Assembly (NCBI GenBank): GCA_022495995.1
Contig: JAFEMH010000079.1
Coordinates: 868,001-932,000 of the forward strand
Source of the DNA: Adenophora triphylla var. japonica
Taxonomy: Eukaryota; Streptophyta; Magnoliopsida; Asterales; Campanulaceae
DNA: 64,000 nt
Direction: 5' to 3'
The notes under the pieces are model-generated. The model was not told the DNA's origin. It made no database searches and was given only the letters and a program-made list of their open reading frames with translations. Below are positions 21,944 to 33,661 of this stretch, in pieces (the stretch's first letter is position 1; each line of letters starts with the position of its first letter). The translations under genes were made by a program, and so were the position numbers.

Positions 21944-22656
21944 TAAGATTTTTTCTTTTTCTTTTTTTTTTTTTTTTTTGAAGCACCAGAGGGCCAAGGC
22001 GAGCCCCTGCTTGAACTTTCTTGATACCCTTGAGGTCTAAGGCAAGCTCCTAGGTTGTTGTCGACATGGGGTCAATCTTTCGAAGCTGAGTGGCCTTTTG
22101 TTGTCTCTTGACGATGCCGCCGTCGTTGACTTGGTCAAGGTGATGGTGAGGACATGGTTTGGGAAGTGTATGGCCAGACGAAGGATTTTGTGATGTAAGG
22201 AAAGTGTATGGCTTGATGAAGGCCTTTTGTGGGGTAAGGAAAGTGTATGGCTTGATGAAGGCCTTTTGTGGGGTAAGGAAAGTGTATGGGGAAGGCATTA
22301 GTTGACTTTCTCACACTGATTAATCAGAATGTTAGTTATTTCGAGAGATTATTTGTTGAGCAATGCATGTGATCGTATAAAATAAGACCATTTCATTAAA
22401 TGTAATGTAGGTATGCAAATAATGTCTTAAGTCTAGCAAGAAAAGAAGAAGACACTTTTATAGAAGATTTAAGATTAATTACAATGTCCGAGGAGAACTT
22501 GATTGAAAGAGGAAAACACTAGAACCTACGAAGTTGACTGAGAGACTATTTTTTTTTTTTTTAAGGATAGGTAACCCCTAGCCTAGCTACTCTTTGCTGG
22601 TTGGACTGTCAGGACGCTTGAGCTTTTCATTTTTATGCTAGCTTCTGAATCCCCTA
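21944..22656. other. Pol deletion scar region, element B
   Basis: Between the conserved post-integrase motif and the end of gag there is about 0.7 kb with a 42-45-bp repeat (GTGTATGGCTTGATGAAGGC, 22205-22290) and poly-T runs. No protease, RT, RNase H or integrase remains. Confidence 0.6.
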
Positions 22657-23304
22657 TCACAGACTGAGGCAGTGATCCGTTACGTGCCCATGATACTGGT
22701 GGAAGTGGAGGGATTTGAGGCATGGATCAGCTGGGGTAAGCACAAGTTGTCCAAAGAAATGGGTCATAAAAGTCACGGGGACTAACTTTGTTGACTGAGC
22801 ATATTGCTGGAAGGAAGTGAACCTGGGAGGACTTCGAGGGATATTGGGATCTGTTTGGGAGGATTCAAAGCTGGGTCTTATCTGAGGAGGCGAGGGCGTT
22901 GGAGCCCTGATGGATTGGAATGTTGGAAAGGACTGACAAGGGGTAGTCCTTGGTAAGGGATCATATGTGGATAGAGAAGGGCATTGGTTATAGACTGGGG
23001 GAGCTGAGATGGCTGCTTCTGGAGTCTCATCTTCTACCATAACCAGGGAACCATTGGGCTCAACCACTATCTGAACCCCATGACGACGGAGCGCATCAAT
23101 GAGCATGGCTTGCTGTTCATCATGGACCTTACGACTGTTTTCCAAGGCTAAGGCTAGCTTTTCTTCCCTAGTCATCTGGTTACCCAAACCACTGCTTTTC
23201 TCTGTCAAATCGGCCATTCTGACTCTCTGGACTGACAAAGATGAGGATTCTGGCGAACTGTATGAGGATTCTGCGCTAACAAGCTGCTGACCCGGTATTC
23301 TCAC
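22657..23304 (-). CDS. gag: Short gag-like protein of B
   Basis: A 215-residue open frame on -. The N-terminal part resembles the gag start of C (a helical segment with RREEKLALALENS-type charge, then HGVQIVVEPNGSLVMVEDE against HGLTISLNSDGTFT in C). A Pro/Ser-rich middle follows, then the C-terminal knuckle FHQYHGHVTDHC, which matches the gag end of A. The capsid-like core seen in A (3620-3760) is missing, so this looks like a deletion product joining both ends of gag. The frame ends at 22657, downstream of which no pol is found. Whether it is made or has a role in packaging is unknown. Confidence 0.65.
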   Translation of the reverse strand: MRIPGQQLVSAESSYSSPESSSLSVQRVRMADLTEKSSGLGNQMTREEKLALALENSRKVHDEQQAMLIDALRRHGVQIVVEPNGSLVMVEDETPEAAISAPPVYNQCPSLSTYDPLPRTTPCQSFPTFQSIRAPTPSPPQIRPSFESSQTDPNIPRSPPRFTSFQQYAQSTKLVPVTFMTHFFGQLVLTPADPCLKSLHFHQYHGHVTDHCLSL

Positions 23305-23509
23305 CTACTTCTTTCTCGCTACGGGAAAGGGATAGGAGAGGTTTAGACTTGGGGGTAGACAAGGTTTAGACTCGGGAGTAAGTGTTTAGGCTTAGAGGTA
23401 AGTGTTTAGGCTGAAGGCTCAAGTAACATGCACTTATTTGCTTAAGTTTTGCTCAGAACACATTTTCTCCTAATCCTAACTGATCGGAAAAGATTGGACC
23501 TTGGAAGGT

Positions 23510-23880
23510 AGAGATCGAAAATTGGAGATCGGACCGAGGAGGTCTCGACTAGGAATTTGACCGCGAAAGAGGGAGAGATGAAAAATCGAAGATCGGACCG
23601 AGGAGGTCTCGATTAAGGATTTGACCATGAAAGGTCGGGAGATGGAAAATCGGAAATCGGACCGAGGAGGTCTCGATTAGAGATTTGACCATGAAAGGTC
23701 GGGAGAGAAAATCGGAAATCGGACCGAGGAGGTCTCAATTAGGGATTTGACCATGAAAGGTCGAGACAGGGAAATCGGAAATCGGACCGAAGAGGTCTCA
23801 ATTAGGGATTTGATCATGAAAGGTCGAGACAGGGAAATCGGAAATCGGACCGAGGAGGTCTCGATTAGGGATATCAGAGA
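23510..23880 (+). repeat. 63-64-bp tandem array in leader of B
   Basis: Six units (GGACCGAGGAGGTCTCG at 23531, 23595, 23659, 23721, 23785, 23848). Each unit can form GACC-gagga-GGTC, and most a second GACC-atgaaa-GGTC hairpin. Confidence 0.9.
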
Positions 23881-24641
23881 TAGGACCATGCAATTATGAT
23901 TACATTAATTGTTCAAGTTTACTTAAAACAGTGTCTTTTATTTATTCCTATTTGGTTGGAAAAGGGGGTTTGCCCTTCTTTTTCGCAACTACTCTAGATC
24001 CTGGATCAGTGGGTTCCGTCACTACGTCTATAAGCCCCTCATATTCCACCTGTATTTCGACCTCCCAGGGTGGACAGCCCTGGGCGAGGGTCCTATAGGG
24101 CACGCGGATCCCACCGACCGAGAGAAAAGAACGCTCCTAACGGGTCTAGCGGGTCATAAGGATTTTTAATGCACGAGCGATGTGAATTATAGTCAAGGCA
24201 ATACCGGGAAAGTCTCGTTTTTCAGTCTTGATAGAATTTCGGCAGAATTTCGCTTGCGCGATTGACGTTTTGACTTTTCGGTAATGTCCGAGAAGATAAT
24301 AGGCATGGGTCGGGCGGTAAAAGCCGGATGACGCGATGTCACATTGAACTTCATTGCATACGCAGTGCGCGAGTCAGAATCGAAGTCAATGCCGGGTCAA
24401 GATCTTGCCAATTTTTCCTTGTCGGAATTTTGGCAGAGCTTCGCTTGAGCGAAAGATCTTTGGACTTTTCTTGGCAAAGACTCGGTCTCGACTCTTACGC
24501 ATTCCGTGCAGGTCAAGGTCAAAGTCAATGTCGGAGTCAAGATTCTACCAATTTTTCCTTGTCGGAATTTCGGCAGATTTTCGCTTGAGCGAGAGACCTT
24601 GACTTCCATTATGAACTAAGGCTTGACCTTTACGAGGGTAT
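23881..24641 (-). other. Leader of B, part before insertion of C
   Basis: Homologous to leader of C: the block around 24040-24130 (CGACCTCCCAGGGTGGACAG) matches 40310-40370. A repeated segment (TTTTTCCTTGTCGGAATTT) occurs at 24413 and 24554. The leader continues at 43348 after C. No gene is seen. Confidence 0.75.
24637..24641. repeat. Target-site duplication of C, left copy (GGTAT)
   Basis: GGTAT immediately before the LTR start TGTGACG at 24642; the same five bases follow the other LTR at 43343-43347. Confidence 0.92.
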
Positions 24642-24723
24642 TGTGACGATGTTGAAATTTTCCAACTCGCGGAAAAAATTCGATTTTTCGTTTCTTTGAA
24701 AACCAAATAAAAACCGGAAAAAC

Positions 24724-24733
24724 GGAGTCGCCA
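24724..24733 (-). other. PBS-like TGGCGACTCC inside U5 of C (3' LTR)
   Basis: On - this reads TGGCGACTCC about 82 bp inside the LTR end. The 5' LTR copy lies at 41545-41536. Confidence 0.6.
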
Positions 24734-26214
24734 CGCCATTTTTGTTTTAAGGGCCAAAACTTTGAAAAATGCCCGAAATAAGAGATTTGGGTTCGGAGGT
24801 CACGTTACACGCCGGGAAGAACGTTAGTGTTCACCCGGAATGCCTCGTAAAACGAGTCTTCCAAACATTTAAAATCATTTGTGTGTGTGTGTGTGTGTTA
24901 CTTTGGCCAAAATAAATTGAAACTGAGAAAAGTAAAAATTGGGAATTCTTCATTAGACTTTGGACAGATCCCATGATTTTTGGTGTGATTTTTGGGTTGA
25001 GTTTTGGGGCTCAAAAGATTTTTTAAAGTTGAAAACTATTTCTGCCAGAATGAAAAAGGCAGTGGACACTTGACTTTGAAATGGATTTAAGGGCTTTAAA
25101 ACTTCATAATCTGAGGAAACTCAGAGAATTAAAGTTGTTCCAGACACCTTAAATAAGATTTATGTGAAAGAATTTTCCATTTTGGAGGTGATTTGAGGGA
25201 CCAAAACCTTCTGGAAATCTCAGATGTGGAATCTGGATTTCCAGAGACTGATGAACTGATCTTTAAAAGAAAATTTGAAAAATGGAGTTTTACTCACGCA
25301 AAAAATAAAGTAAAAATATTTATGGAAAGCTCTGGATGTTGGATACAAAAAGTGTTTTGTAGTCAACACCAAATTCCAATTTTATCTGTGTCCAAAAAAT
25401 TAGACCATGGACAGAGGTCTTAGAAAATTGCTACTGGACAGCAACTTTCTTAGGAAGAAAAACATGATTTTAAAGGGGGTTTGGCATCCATGCTTGTCCC
25501 CATTTCCCTAGGTTTTGATTAGTGATCACTTGACATTTTAGTGGTGAATCAACTATATCAAACCATCCTTGGGGTACATTAGGACTAAGCACTTCATTTG
25601 CTTGGGAAGGGGAATTTTATCCTTTGAAAATGAGATTTGATGTATGAAAATGTTTTTTTAGGGTTTTGAAAATTCATTTGCAAGTAAGTAAGAACACTTT
25701 AAAGAGAATGTTGATCCTTGTAGAAGATCAACCATGGAGATGAACTTCCATGGTGATCTTCTTGGATCTAGGGCAAGAAGATGAACAAACTACATTTTGG
25801 AGTTTAAAAATGCATGCATGGATGAATTTTAGGGTAAGGAGAGGGAGGTTATACCTATCTTCCTTGTGTTTTGTGTTTGAATGGATTCAAAGGCTTGAAT
25901 GTGTTTAGGGTTTGAAAGTGTTTAGGGTTGATGATTTGAGTTGGTTAAAGAGAAAACGAGTAGATAACAATGAAGTCCTCTATGTTTTCTCTCTAATCCT
26001 CCTCCTAAAAGGGTGATTTGAGCTTGAGTTAGTGTATGTATGAGAGTATGTATGAGAGTGATTTGAAAGTATTTTGAGTGAGTGGGATTTGGGAAAGATT
26101 GAAGAGAAAATGGTGGCAATTCAAGTGAATTCCCACTGTTTTCTCCCTATTTTTCGCCAAGGTGCAGTTGCAAATTGTGTTTTTTTTCCCTATTTTCTGA
26201 GACTGGAGGGCTCA

Positions 26215-26259
26215 ATTTATAGCCCTCTGAAAACTTCATAACCATCCGCGCGGATGGTT
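26215..26259 (-). promoter_or_regulatory. LTR promoter of C: TATA box and 20-bp palindrome (3' LTR)
   Basis: On - CTATAAAT (26222-26215) is preceded by the perfect 20-bp palindrome AACCATCCGCGCGGATGGTT (26240-26259). The core ATCCGCGCGGAT recurs before both antisense genes of C. Confidence 0.75.
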
Positions 26260-26529
26260 CCTGCAGCGTGCACTGTTCATTAAATGCAGCTGCAGGCTTT
26301 GGACACAGAATATTTTTTTTGAAAATTCAAACTGGTTGTGTTTTTCTACTTACCAATTCGGGATTTTCTTAATTCTTTTGCTTTTTGAGATTCTTTTGTA
26401 GGCTTAACCTTAAATAACAATGCCCACTTTACCCTTGCTTGGTTAGAGAAGTTAGGAATTGTTAGAAATGTTATAACTCTCGTTAATTTTCTAACGAGAA
26501 TACTAACAACTCAAATTGGAGTACTTACA

Positions 26530-26547
26530 GTAGCCCCTCGGCGACGG
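26530..26547 (-). other. Polypurine tract of C
   Basis: On -, GCCGAGGGGCTAC directly precedes the LTR start TGTAAGTACTCC. Confidence 0.65.
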
Positions 26548-26574
26548 CGCTTTCGAAGGAAGCGGGGTCGTCGA
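26532..26574 (+). other. PPT-adjacent foldable segment (H0), element C
   Basis: CCCC, GGCGAC, an inner hairpin CGCTTTC-gaa-GGAAGCG, GGGG and GTCGTC in this order. The pairing partner sequences differ from B and D but remain complementary if G-U is allowed. Confidence 0.5.
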
Positions 26575-26602
26575 TAAGAGTAAGGCTCCAAATTTAACAG
26601 GA

Positions 26603-27228
26603 TGATCAAGTGATCGAGTGGCTGAACCTATTTAATAGGCTACCTACGTATCCTTAAGAGGAATCAAGTCGGCCGTAGTTCGGGTCTTTGACCCTGGAGA
26701 TGATGGCGTTTTAGGTGCCTCGAACCTTGAAAAGCGAGCTGCGGTCGGGTCGGAGAGAAACTCTGCTGGGGATAAGAGATGACCATTTTCGGTCGGATGG
26801 CTGAAATTGTATATCCGCTCTGCTGGGGATAGGAATGACCATTTTCGGTCGGATGGCTATCCGCTCTGCTGGGGATAGGAATGACCATTTTCGGTCGGAT
26901 GGCTGAACCTAATGATAGGCTACCTACGTATCCTTAAGAGGAATCAAGCCAGTCGTAGTTTGGGTCTTTGACCCTGGAGATGATGGCGTTTTAGGTGCCT
27001 CGAACCTTGATGATGGCGTTTTAGGTGCCTCGAACCTTGATGATGGCGTTTTAGGTGCCTCGAACCTTGATGATGGCGTTTTAGATGCCTCGAACCTTGA
27101 TTTGAAATGGCCTTTCGGTGGACTTTGTCTGCTGCCGAAGGAGAGGGTGACCGTTTTGGTTGAGTGGCTTGACCTAATGATAGGCTACCTACGTATCCCT
27201 AGTGGGAAGCAAGCCCTTTCGTAGTTCG
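26603..27228 (+). other. Three copies of the three-hairpin motif, element C
   Basis: Copies at 26603-26682, 26882-26962 and 27148-27228. First stems GATCA/TGATC, GACC/GGTC, GACC/GGTT; second stems CCTATT/AATAGG, CCTA/TAGG, CCTA/TAGG; third CTACG...CGTAG enclosing TCCT/AGGA or TCCC/GGGA. GGCTGAACC and ATCAAG or GCAAGCC are nearly constant. Confidence 0.55.
26981..27100 (+). repeat. 30-bp tandem repeat, element C
   Basis: Four units starting at 26981, 27011, 27041 and 27071 (TGATGGCGTTTTAGGTGCCT). Single units also follow the first three-hairpin copy. Confidence 0.9.
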
Positions 27229-27239
27229 AGATCTACTCG

Positions 27240-28190
27240 AGATTCCGTTGGCTTTTGGGATTCCGTTAACTTCGCTGGGGATTTTGTTAGCCTTTGCTGG
27301 GGAAAAATCAGACGTATTCGTCGGAGAAATCGGCCTTACGTTTTACTGCCGGGGATGAAAATGAGGAAAGAAACGGGGTTCCGTTAATTTTCGTTGGAGA
27401 AATCGGTCTTACATTTTACTGTCGTTGATGATTTTGATGAAAGAGACGCGATTCCGTTATCTTTCTCAGGGAAATCGGACTTACGTTTGACTGCCGTTGA
27501 GGAAATTGATGAAAGAAACGGGATTCCGTTAACTTTCTCGGAGAGATCGGACTTACGTTTTACTGCCGAGGAATGATTTTGATGAAAGAAACGGGGTTCC
27601 GTTAACTTCCGTTGAAGAAATCGGTCTTACGTTTTACTGCCGTTGATGATTTTGATGAAAGAGACGGGATTCCGTTATCTTTCTCGGGGAAATCGGACTT
27701 ACGTTTGACTGTCGTTGATGATTTTGATGAAAGAGACGGGATTCCGTTATCTTTCTCGGGGAAAATCGGACTTAAGTTTTACTGCCGTTGATGATTTTGA
27801 TGAAAGAGACAGGATTCCGTTATCTTTCTCGGGGAAAATCGGACTTACGTTTGACTGCCGTTGATGATTTTGATGAAAGAGACGGGATTTTGTTATCTTT
27901 CTCAGGGAAAATCGGACTTACGTTTGACTGCCGTTGATGATTTTGATGAAAGAGACGGGATTTCGTTATCTTTCTCGGGGAAAATCGGACTTATATTTGA
28001 CTGCCGTTGATGATTTTGATGAAAGAGACGGGATTCCGTTATCTTTCTCGGGGAAAATCGGACTTGCGTTTGACTGCCGTTGATGATTTTGATGAAAGAG
28101 ACGGGATTCCGTTATCTTTCTCGGGGAAATCGGAAGAGACGGGATTCCGTTATCTTTCTCGGGGAAATCGGACTTACGTTTGACTGCCGT
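27240..28190 (+). repeat. About 73-bp tandem array, element C
   Basis: Some eleven units of 72-75 bp around GGGATTCCGTTATCTTTCTC and CGTTTGACTGCCGTTGATG; the left units (27240-27400) are degenerate. It is the 3' UTR satellite of C, different in sequence from those of B and D. Confidence 0.9.
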
Positions 28191-28312
28191 GAAGCTCTTT
28201 TGAAGAGGGGGTTAACTTTGATTAACTTTGGTTAACTCTGTTAAGTTGAGGACTAAACTGCAGAGTCCTGAAATTTTAAAGGGCAAAAGGGTCATTTTGA
28301 CCCTTCAAAACC

Positions 28313-28352
28313 ATCCGCGCGGATCGGGTTGAAAGTCAGATTGGTTTAAATG
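28313..28352 (+). promoter_or_regulatory. Promoter of PMD gene of C: palindrome plus CAGATT..TTTAAAT
   Basis: ATCCGCGCGGAT (28313-28324), the core of the LTR palindrome of C, is followed by TCAGATTGGTTTAAATG (about 28337-28352). The ATG is at 28485, 160 bp from the palindrome. Confidence 0.65.
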
Positions 28353-28484
28353 AGGGCCAACGCCCTTTCTTCTTCTTCCCCACAATTTTTAGTTTTCCGA
28401 GAGAGAAAGAGAGAAAAACGCAAAAACCGCCATTGTTGGTCCTAGGAGCTCCGAAATCTTCTGATTTTCTTCGATTTTCAAGCA

Positions 28485-31467
28485 ATGGAACACGGGGGAG
28501 TTGCTGTTCAAGGCCAAGGACGCGGCCCGGTCGCGGAGAGACGATTGGAGCTTGTCCGAATGAGGAGGCATTATTCTCTTTCGCAATCGATTGCGGAGGA
28601 GCCATACCCCGATGCGTGGCAACATTGGGCCACTGATCCGAGTCTCCGAACGGTATACTTCGAATCTTTTCCATTCTCTTTGTCGATTTTTTTGTTTGAA
28701 ATTGATTTTTGTGATTTTTCCCTTTTTTTTTTTGAAAATTCGAAAATTGCAATGCTCTTGGCCTTGGATTTTGATTTTGATGATATGCATGTTGCAATGA
28801 GTTTATGGGTAACCCAAATGTGCATTTTGTTTGAAAAGAATGGGCATTTTGCCATTTTTTTTTAATGTCCGAAAATTGTAGTTAAAATTTGAAAAATTTG
28901 TGTTTTTGACTTTGAATCTTGATTTTGATGATATGCATGTTGCAATGAGTTTATGGGTAACCCAAGTATGCACTTTGTTTGAAAAAAAGAATGGGCATTT
29001 TGCCATTTTTTTTGAAATATGAGACGGTGATGAAAACTTGCCCGAATCCGGGACGGATTTTTTTTTTGTTGCAATGTAGAATTCTCGCAATGTCGATATG
29101 ACATGAATATATGCATGCATGCTTTTTTTTTGTGAAAATATGATTTCTTGTGAAAAACGGGACGAACTTTTGCTCCCGTTGATTGAATGAATGACTTGTG
29201 AAAAACTGTTTATTTGTGCTATTTCATGAAAAATGGGACGGAGTTTTTACTTCCGTCGACTCGATGTATGAATGAATGAATGGTGATTGTTTGAAAACTC
29301 TTTTCCTTTGTGCAAGAAAAATGGTGCTAGGTTTATTGTATGCTGTTATGCTGCCGAATTTTCTTCAAAATTTTATGATGCATGTGTATGCTCTCTCTTT
29401 TTTTTGAATGCAAAATTTTGACACTTTTGACATTTTTGTTTCCCTCTCTTTTTTTTATTGCAGGGTGGAAACAATTTCGTGACGGAGCTGTGAACAAGAT
29501 GAAGACTCGAGGATCGGTGGAGTCTCGTTATTGGTCTATGGGACCGGCTTCCGAGATATGGGCGAAGGAGCGATGATGAGTCCTAGACAGATCGTCATTG
29601 AGACTGGCTTGTACGAGTTCATCGAGTGCTTGAGGGGGTTGGTCAAATTTCCCAAGAGTAAGGGCCTGATCTTCGCTTTGGCACAGCACTGGTGGTACGT
29701 GACCCACACATTCCACTTCTTCTGGGGCGAGGCGACGGTTACGCCTTCTGATTATGCTGCGATTACGGGCTTGTCCTTTAACGGACGGAGCATTGAGTGG
29801 AGAGACGGCTACAGCGATCTGGATCTGCAGGCCCTTCTAGGATTTTCCCCTATTCCCAAAAAGGGGATGGGTATGGAGTACGCTGTGGTCGAGGGAAAGA
29901 TTGTGGAGAGCATTGGGAGCTATGAGGCTGGGGACGAGAGGATAGGCGCTGAGCAGATTGCCAGGGCTTTTCTATGGTTTGCTTTTTCGAGCACCCTTTT
30001 TGGACACGCCGAGGGGACGGCTGTTTTTGCTTTGTTGCGGTCCCTGGAGGATGTGAGGATGGCCGGAGAGGTCTCTTGGGGAGAGGCAGGGCTGGCAGAG
30101 CTCTATTTCGCTCTAGATCGGTATAGTCGGAAGGCTGTCAGTTCCTTGACATGCTTCGAGTTCCCTCTGGAGGTATAAGATTTCCTTTTGCTTTCCCTCT
30201 TTTCCTTAAGCACGTATCTTTTTTCGCACTTAATTGATGTGATCTTTACCTTTCGCAGGTATGGGCGTTGGAGTTCTTTCACGTCACGATGTGGCGACAG
30301 CCGGCGGAGTATATCGGGGCGTATCCGGCCATGCGTTCCTGGTCCAAGTATGCCCGGGAGAAGAAAGGTTCCAGAGGGCGCACGACCCTCAGATACAGGG
30401 ATTGCCTGCCTTTGACGGGGGCTGAGACGGATGAAGGGATGATATTCTATCCCTGGGATCGTTTTGATGTGGCACAGCTGAAGGGCGCTGAGGTATGGAC
30501 CGTGCAGCGGAGGATTTTGAGGGGCTTGACTTGTGACGTGTATTATTTGGGGGAGAGAGTGACGCGCCAGCATGGCGTGAATTCGCCTTTGATGACACCG
30601 GTGGAGCCTCCCGCCGACATGATGCATCCTAGTGAGAGATCGGAGACCTGGGGTGATTACCGAGGCGGCCAGCACTTCTCGGCATTCGTGGCGATTGAGC
30701 AGTATTCGGCATTTATCTTGAGGAGGCTGAGGATGCCCCAGGTTCTTGATAGAGAGGGATTAGGGATCCCGCGGTACCCTCGGACGGACTTTTCATATGT
30801 CCAGGATGGGGTTAGATTGAGGGTGCAGATACCCCAGCCTGAGCGGCTTCCACGAGCTTTCCGGCCTCGTCCGGGTATGAAGGTATGGCTTCTCCTTCTT
30901 CTTTTTTTTTGTCTTCTCCATTCTCGCTTCATCATTTTTCGCATCACTTTTTTTTTTGACGACTTTCTTTCCGTGCAGTTTTCGGAGGTGGTCGTGGAGA
31001 AGCTGACGAAACAGGTGATCGGGGCTAAGAGATTCATCAGGAGGATGGTGGCTTGTGGAGCCCCTCAGGCTAGAGCGAGGCGAGCACAGCCGGCGCCTGT
31101 CGAGCGGGAGACTTCCCCTGAGCCTTCTGAGCGTTCTTCCGAGACTCCTCTTTCTCCTCTCATAGATCCCAGCGTGGTGCTGCCTTCGGACCACGTCATT
31201 CTTGGGGATCCATACGGGCAGGGGCATGTCTGGCATCACGGTGGGTCTTCTTCACACGTCCAGGAGTCCGACGCATTCACCTTCGGATATGACTTCTTTG
31301 CGGATCTTGGTCTGCCGTACCAGAGCGTGCCGGTTGGTCTTGACGAGCCTTCTTCCGGAGACAAGGACGATGATTCTGAGCCCGAGACATTCATGGCTAC
31401 CGAGGAGGCGGGCCCGAGCCGCAAGAGGGGTCGGGGGAAAGCGCCGGCCACCGAGGATTCTGACTGA
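28485..31467 (+). CDS. Plant mobile domain (PMD) gene of C, antisense to pol
   Basis: Exon 1 28485-28652 (MEHGGVAVQGQG, 56 codons), exon 2 about 29464-30172, exon 3 30259-30882, exon 4 30979-31467, all with GT-AG borders. The PMD core in exon 2 reads HWWYVTHTFHFFWGEATVTP, SDYAAITGLSF, LLGFSP and SWGEAGLAELYFALDRYSR; exon 3 has DVYYLGERVTRQHG; the C-terminus is basic (KRGRGK). This is the best preserved of the three PMD genes: from 29531 it reads through to the stop. One break lies between exon 1 and 29575, where the frame after the acceptor does not match. PMD proteins are plant-specific and often carried by transposons; silencing-related roles are known for the host genes MAIN and MAIL1. Function here is unknown; a DNA-binding or anti-silencing role is my inference. 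Confidence 0.85.
28735..29015 (+). repeat. Tandem duplication inside PMD intron 1, element C
   Basis: Two copies at 148-bp offset (TGATATGCATGTTGCAATGA at 28781 and 28929). The intron (28653-29463) is T-rich and otherwise empty. Confidence 0.85.
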
Positions 31468-31784
31468 CGATTTTCTGAGATTGATTTTTGGGACTAGGAT
31501 TGTACTTATTCAGACAGATACATTTTATGCACATTTTTTTTTGCTTTTCTTTTTTTTTTTGGAATGTAATGATTTAGGATTTTATTCTATTTTATCTATC
31601 ATGAATGCAATTTTATATGAATGCATTGTTGCATGAGCCCCGGTTTTTTGGCAAGGGTGTGAGTGTTTGGTATGTGAACTGTTTGGGCAGGCTTTGCACA
31701 GGTTTCGAGCAACCGGGATGAAAATATTCCTCCGTGGTGCAGCAGTTTGGACTGTTGCAAAAAAAAAATTCTGGGTGACAAACA

Positions 31785-31835
31785 TATCCGCGCGGATAGG
31801 ACAGGAATCTGACATTGTCCTTTAATTTTGCTTCA
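31785..31835 (+). promoter_or_regulatory. Promoter of DUF7745 gene of C: palindrome
   Basis: TATCCGCGCGGATA (31785-31798) contains the 12-bp core found in the LTRs and before the PMD gene of C. A weak TATA-like CCTTTAATTTT follows. The ATG is at 31923, 125 bp from the palindrome; D has 126 bp. Confidence 0.65.
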
Positions 31836-31922
31836 GATCTGGTCTTCCTTTATTTCAAATTCAAATACCTTCTTCAACCACCAGTTCAAACAGCCATTTT
31901 CGGGGAGAAGGAGAGAAAAACC

Positions 31923-33435
31923 ATGGAGAGAATTGTGAGCATGAGAAATCCACCCAAATTATCCCAAAATTATCAAATGCAATTCTTCAACAAGTTTAAA
32001 GAGTGGTCTCGGGAGATTATGCATGAGAGGAGGTCATTCTTTGAAGAAAGGTACAAGATACGATGCTTGTGGTCTCTCAAGGAATTGATTCCGGATTATG
32101 AGCTTTTGAGAGCTTCTTCCTCATTTTGGGACACTAGAAGGCATGTTTTTTGCTTCTCTTACAATGAAATGGTCCCGACTGTTGAAGAATTTAGGGCTTT
32201 GCTTGGTGGTCCTGAGGTGGAGGAGATTGCAATTCCTTTTCCCGGAGGAGCCTCTTTTGTTGACAAGCTGTGCAACCTTCTTCATCTTTCCCCGGAGGAA
32301 GCACATGGTATGATCTGTGGTCCCGATCATTTTAATATTTCTGGTCTCCCTGATAGATTTAGGGGCTTAGGCTTGCTTGACGATGCCTATTGGGATGCCT
32401 TTGCACTTTGCATGTTCGGGACCTTGATCATGGTTTATTCTTTTGGGATCTGTCATCGGGCTCTGCTAGATGTAGTCGTTCACTGTCGCTTGGGCAGAGA
32501 CGTTGTACCTTTGATCTTGGGAGAGACTTTTCATGCTCTCGACAGGCTGGCTACCGGGAGACGGTATATGCACGGGGGCAGCCCGTTTCTCTTGACTTTG
32601 TGGCTGATGGAGCGCTTGAGGATTCTTCGGGAAACTTCTGATATGATCAAGCCTTGGACATTCGCCAGGAGAGGGGTTTTGGTGGATTTTGATGATCAGG
32701 GCTCGTGGGAGCGTTGGATGGCTGGTCGTCAGACTGAAGATATCAGATGGTCGGTGCCTTATTGGCGGGTGGAGACTCGGAGGGTGCTTCAGGACGGATC
32801 TCCCGTGGTTATGGTTCCGGGGCTTTCTCAGTCCAGCTTCTACATTCCGGCTTTGGTTCTGAGACAGTTTGGTTTGGAGCAGGTTCCTTTGGAGGACTTT
32901 GATGATATAGCCACCAGGGTGGTGGCTTCCGCTTCTATGGATGATCCTTCGGTGTTTCCATTTCTTTCCCGAGTATGGAGGTATGACGTCTTTCCTCCTC
33001 GGGTTATCCTCAGGCATCCGAGACCTGTGTTCCTGACCACTTGGTACCTGGATTGGTACGAGAGGCATTTGGGGGAGACTCAGATGGCTATTTTGAGACG
33101 GCGTGAGGCCATTTGTGGGTGTGCAGGACCTGACAGTTTCGGAAAGGAGGAGGGCCGAGGCGAGGGCCAACCCTCACGACAGGAGCGGGGATATTGTGAC
33201 CGACTATGAGGCTTATGTCAAGAGACAGGAGAGGAGGACTCATATGCTACCAGCTAGGCTACAGGAGATAAGAGATGATGCTAGGGCCACTAAGGCCCTG
33301 ATAGAGGCTGGTTTGATAGATCCTGTTCCTATACCAGAGCTTGGTAGGAGGAAGACCGACATCTTTCCTGTTCAGAAGAAGAAGACTCGAAGGGGGAAGA
33401 AGAGGGGAGATGCCAGTACGAGCGGCTTGGAATGA
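31923..33435 (+). CDS. DUF7745-type gene of C, antisense to pol
   Basis: Intronless, about 504 residues across one frameshift. The start MERIVSMRNPPKL aligns with MAPFPKL of D. Features resemble the plant family named DUF7745: LWSLKELIPDYELLRASSSFW, FSYNEMVPTVEEFRALLGGP (residues 75-98), a helical HLSPEEAHGMI segment, YWDAFALCMFGTLIM, DVVPLILGETFHALDR, and a second half with VMVPGLSQSSFYIPALVLRQ and YLDWYERHLGETQMAILRRR. The C-terminus is Lys/Arg-rich (KKKTRRGKKRG), a likely nuclear localisation signal. The frame shifts by one base near 33105-33115; the tail continues to 33435. The family has no known biochemical function. It follows the PMD gene by 455 bp on the same strand, and its own palindrome suggests a separate promoter. 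Confidence 0.8.
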
Positions 33436-33661
33436 CCTTGAGGTTTCCGAGTATCCCTTTCTTGTCATAACAGACACATTAGTTTGATTATGTATCTTAG
33501 TTTTCTTTTAGCAGGTTGTCAGTTGTAGGAATGAACCGGGCTTAGACTTATCAAAAAGCTTTTAACTGTAATGAATATGTGAATTGCTTTAGAGTTTTTC
33601 GAGACGCTTTCATGGTCTGATCAGTGTATTGATGTCAGAGTATGACTTTTACTTGTGCTTT

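Larger units (their letters stand above)
24642..26529 (-). repeat. 3' LTR of element C
   Basis: 1888 bp, TG...CA, near-identical direct repeat of 41454-43342. It holds a TG microsatellite at about 24883-24898. No gene is seen in it. Confidence 0.95.

Noticed and set aside
21950..21980. Poly-T as the tail of an inserted LINE or SINE
   Set aside because: No target-site duplication or internal promoter boxes found; T-runs are common all over the region.
28591..29120. Repeated short frames (ATCISSKS-type) in the PMD intron of C
   Set aside because: They come from a 148-bp tandem duplication of intron sequence.
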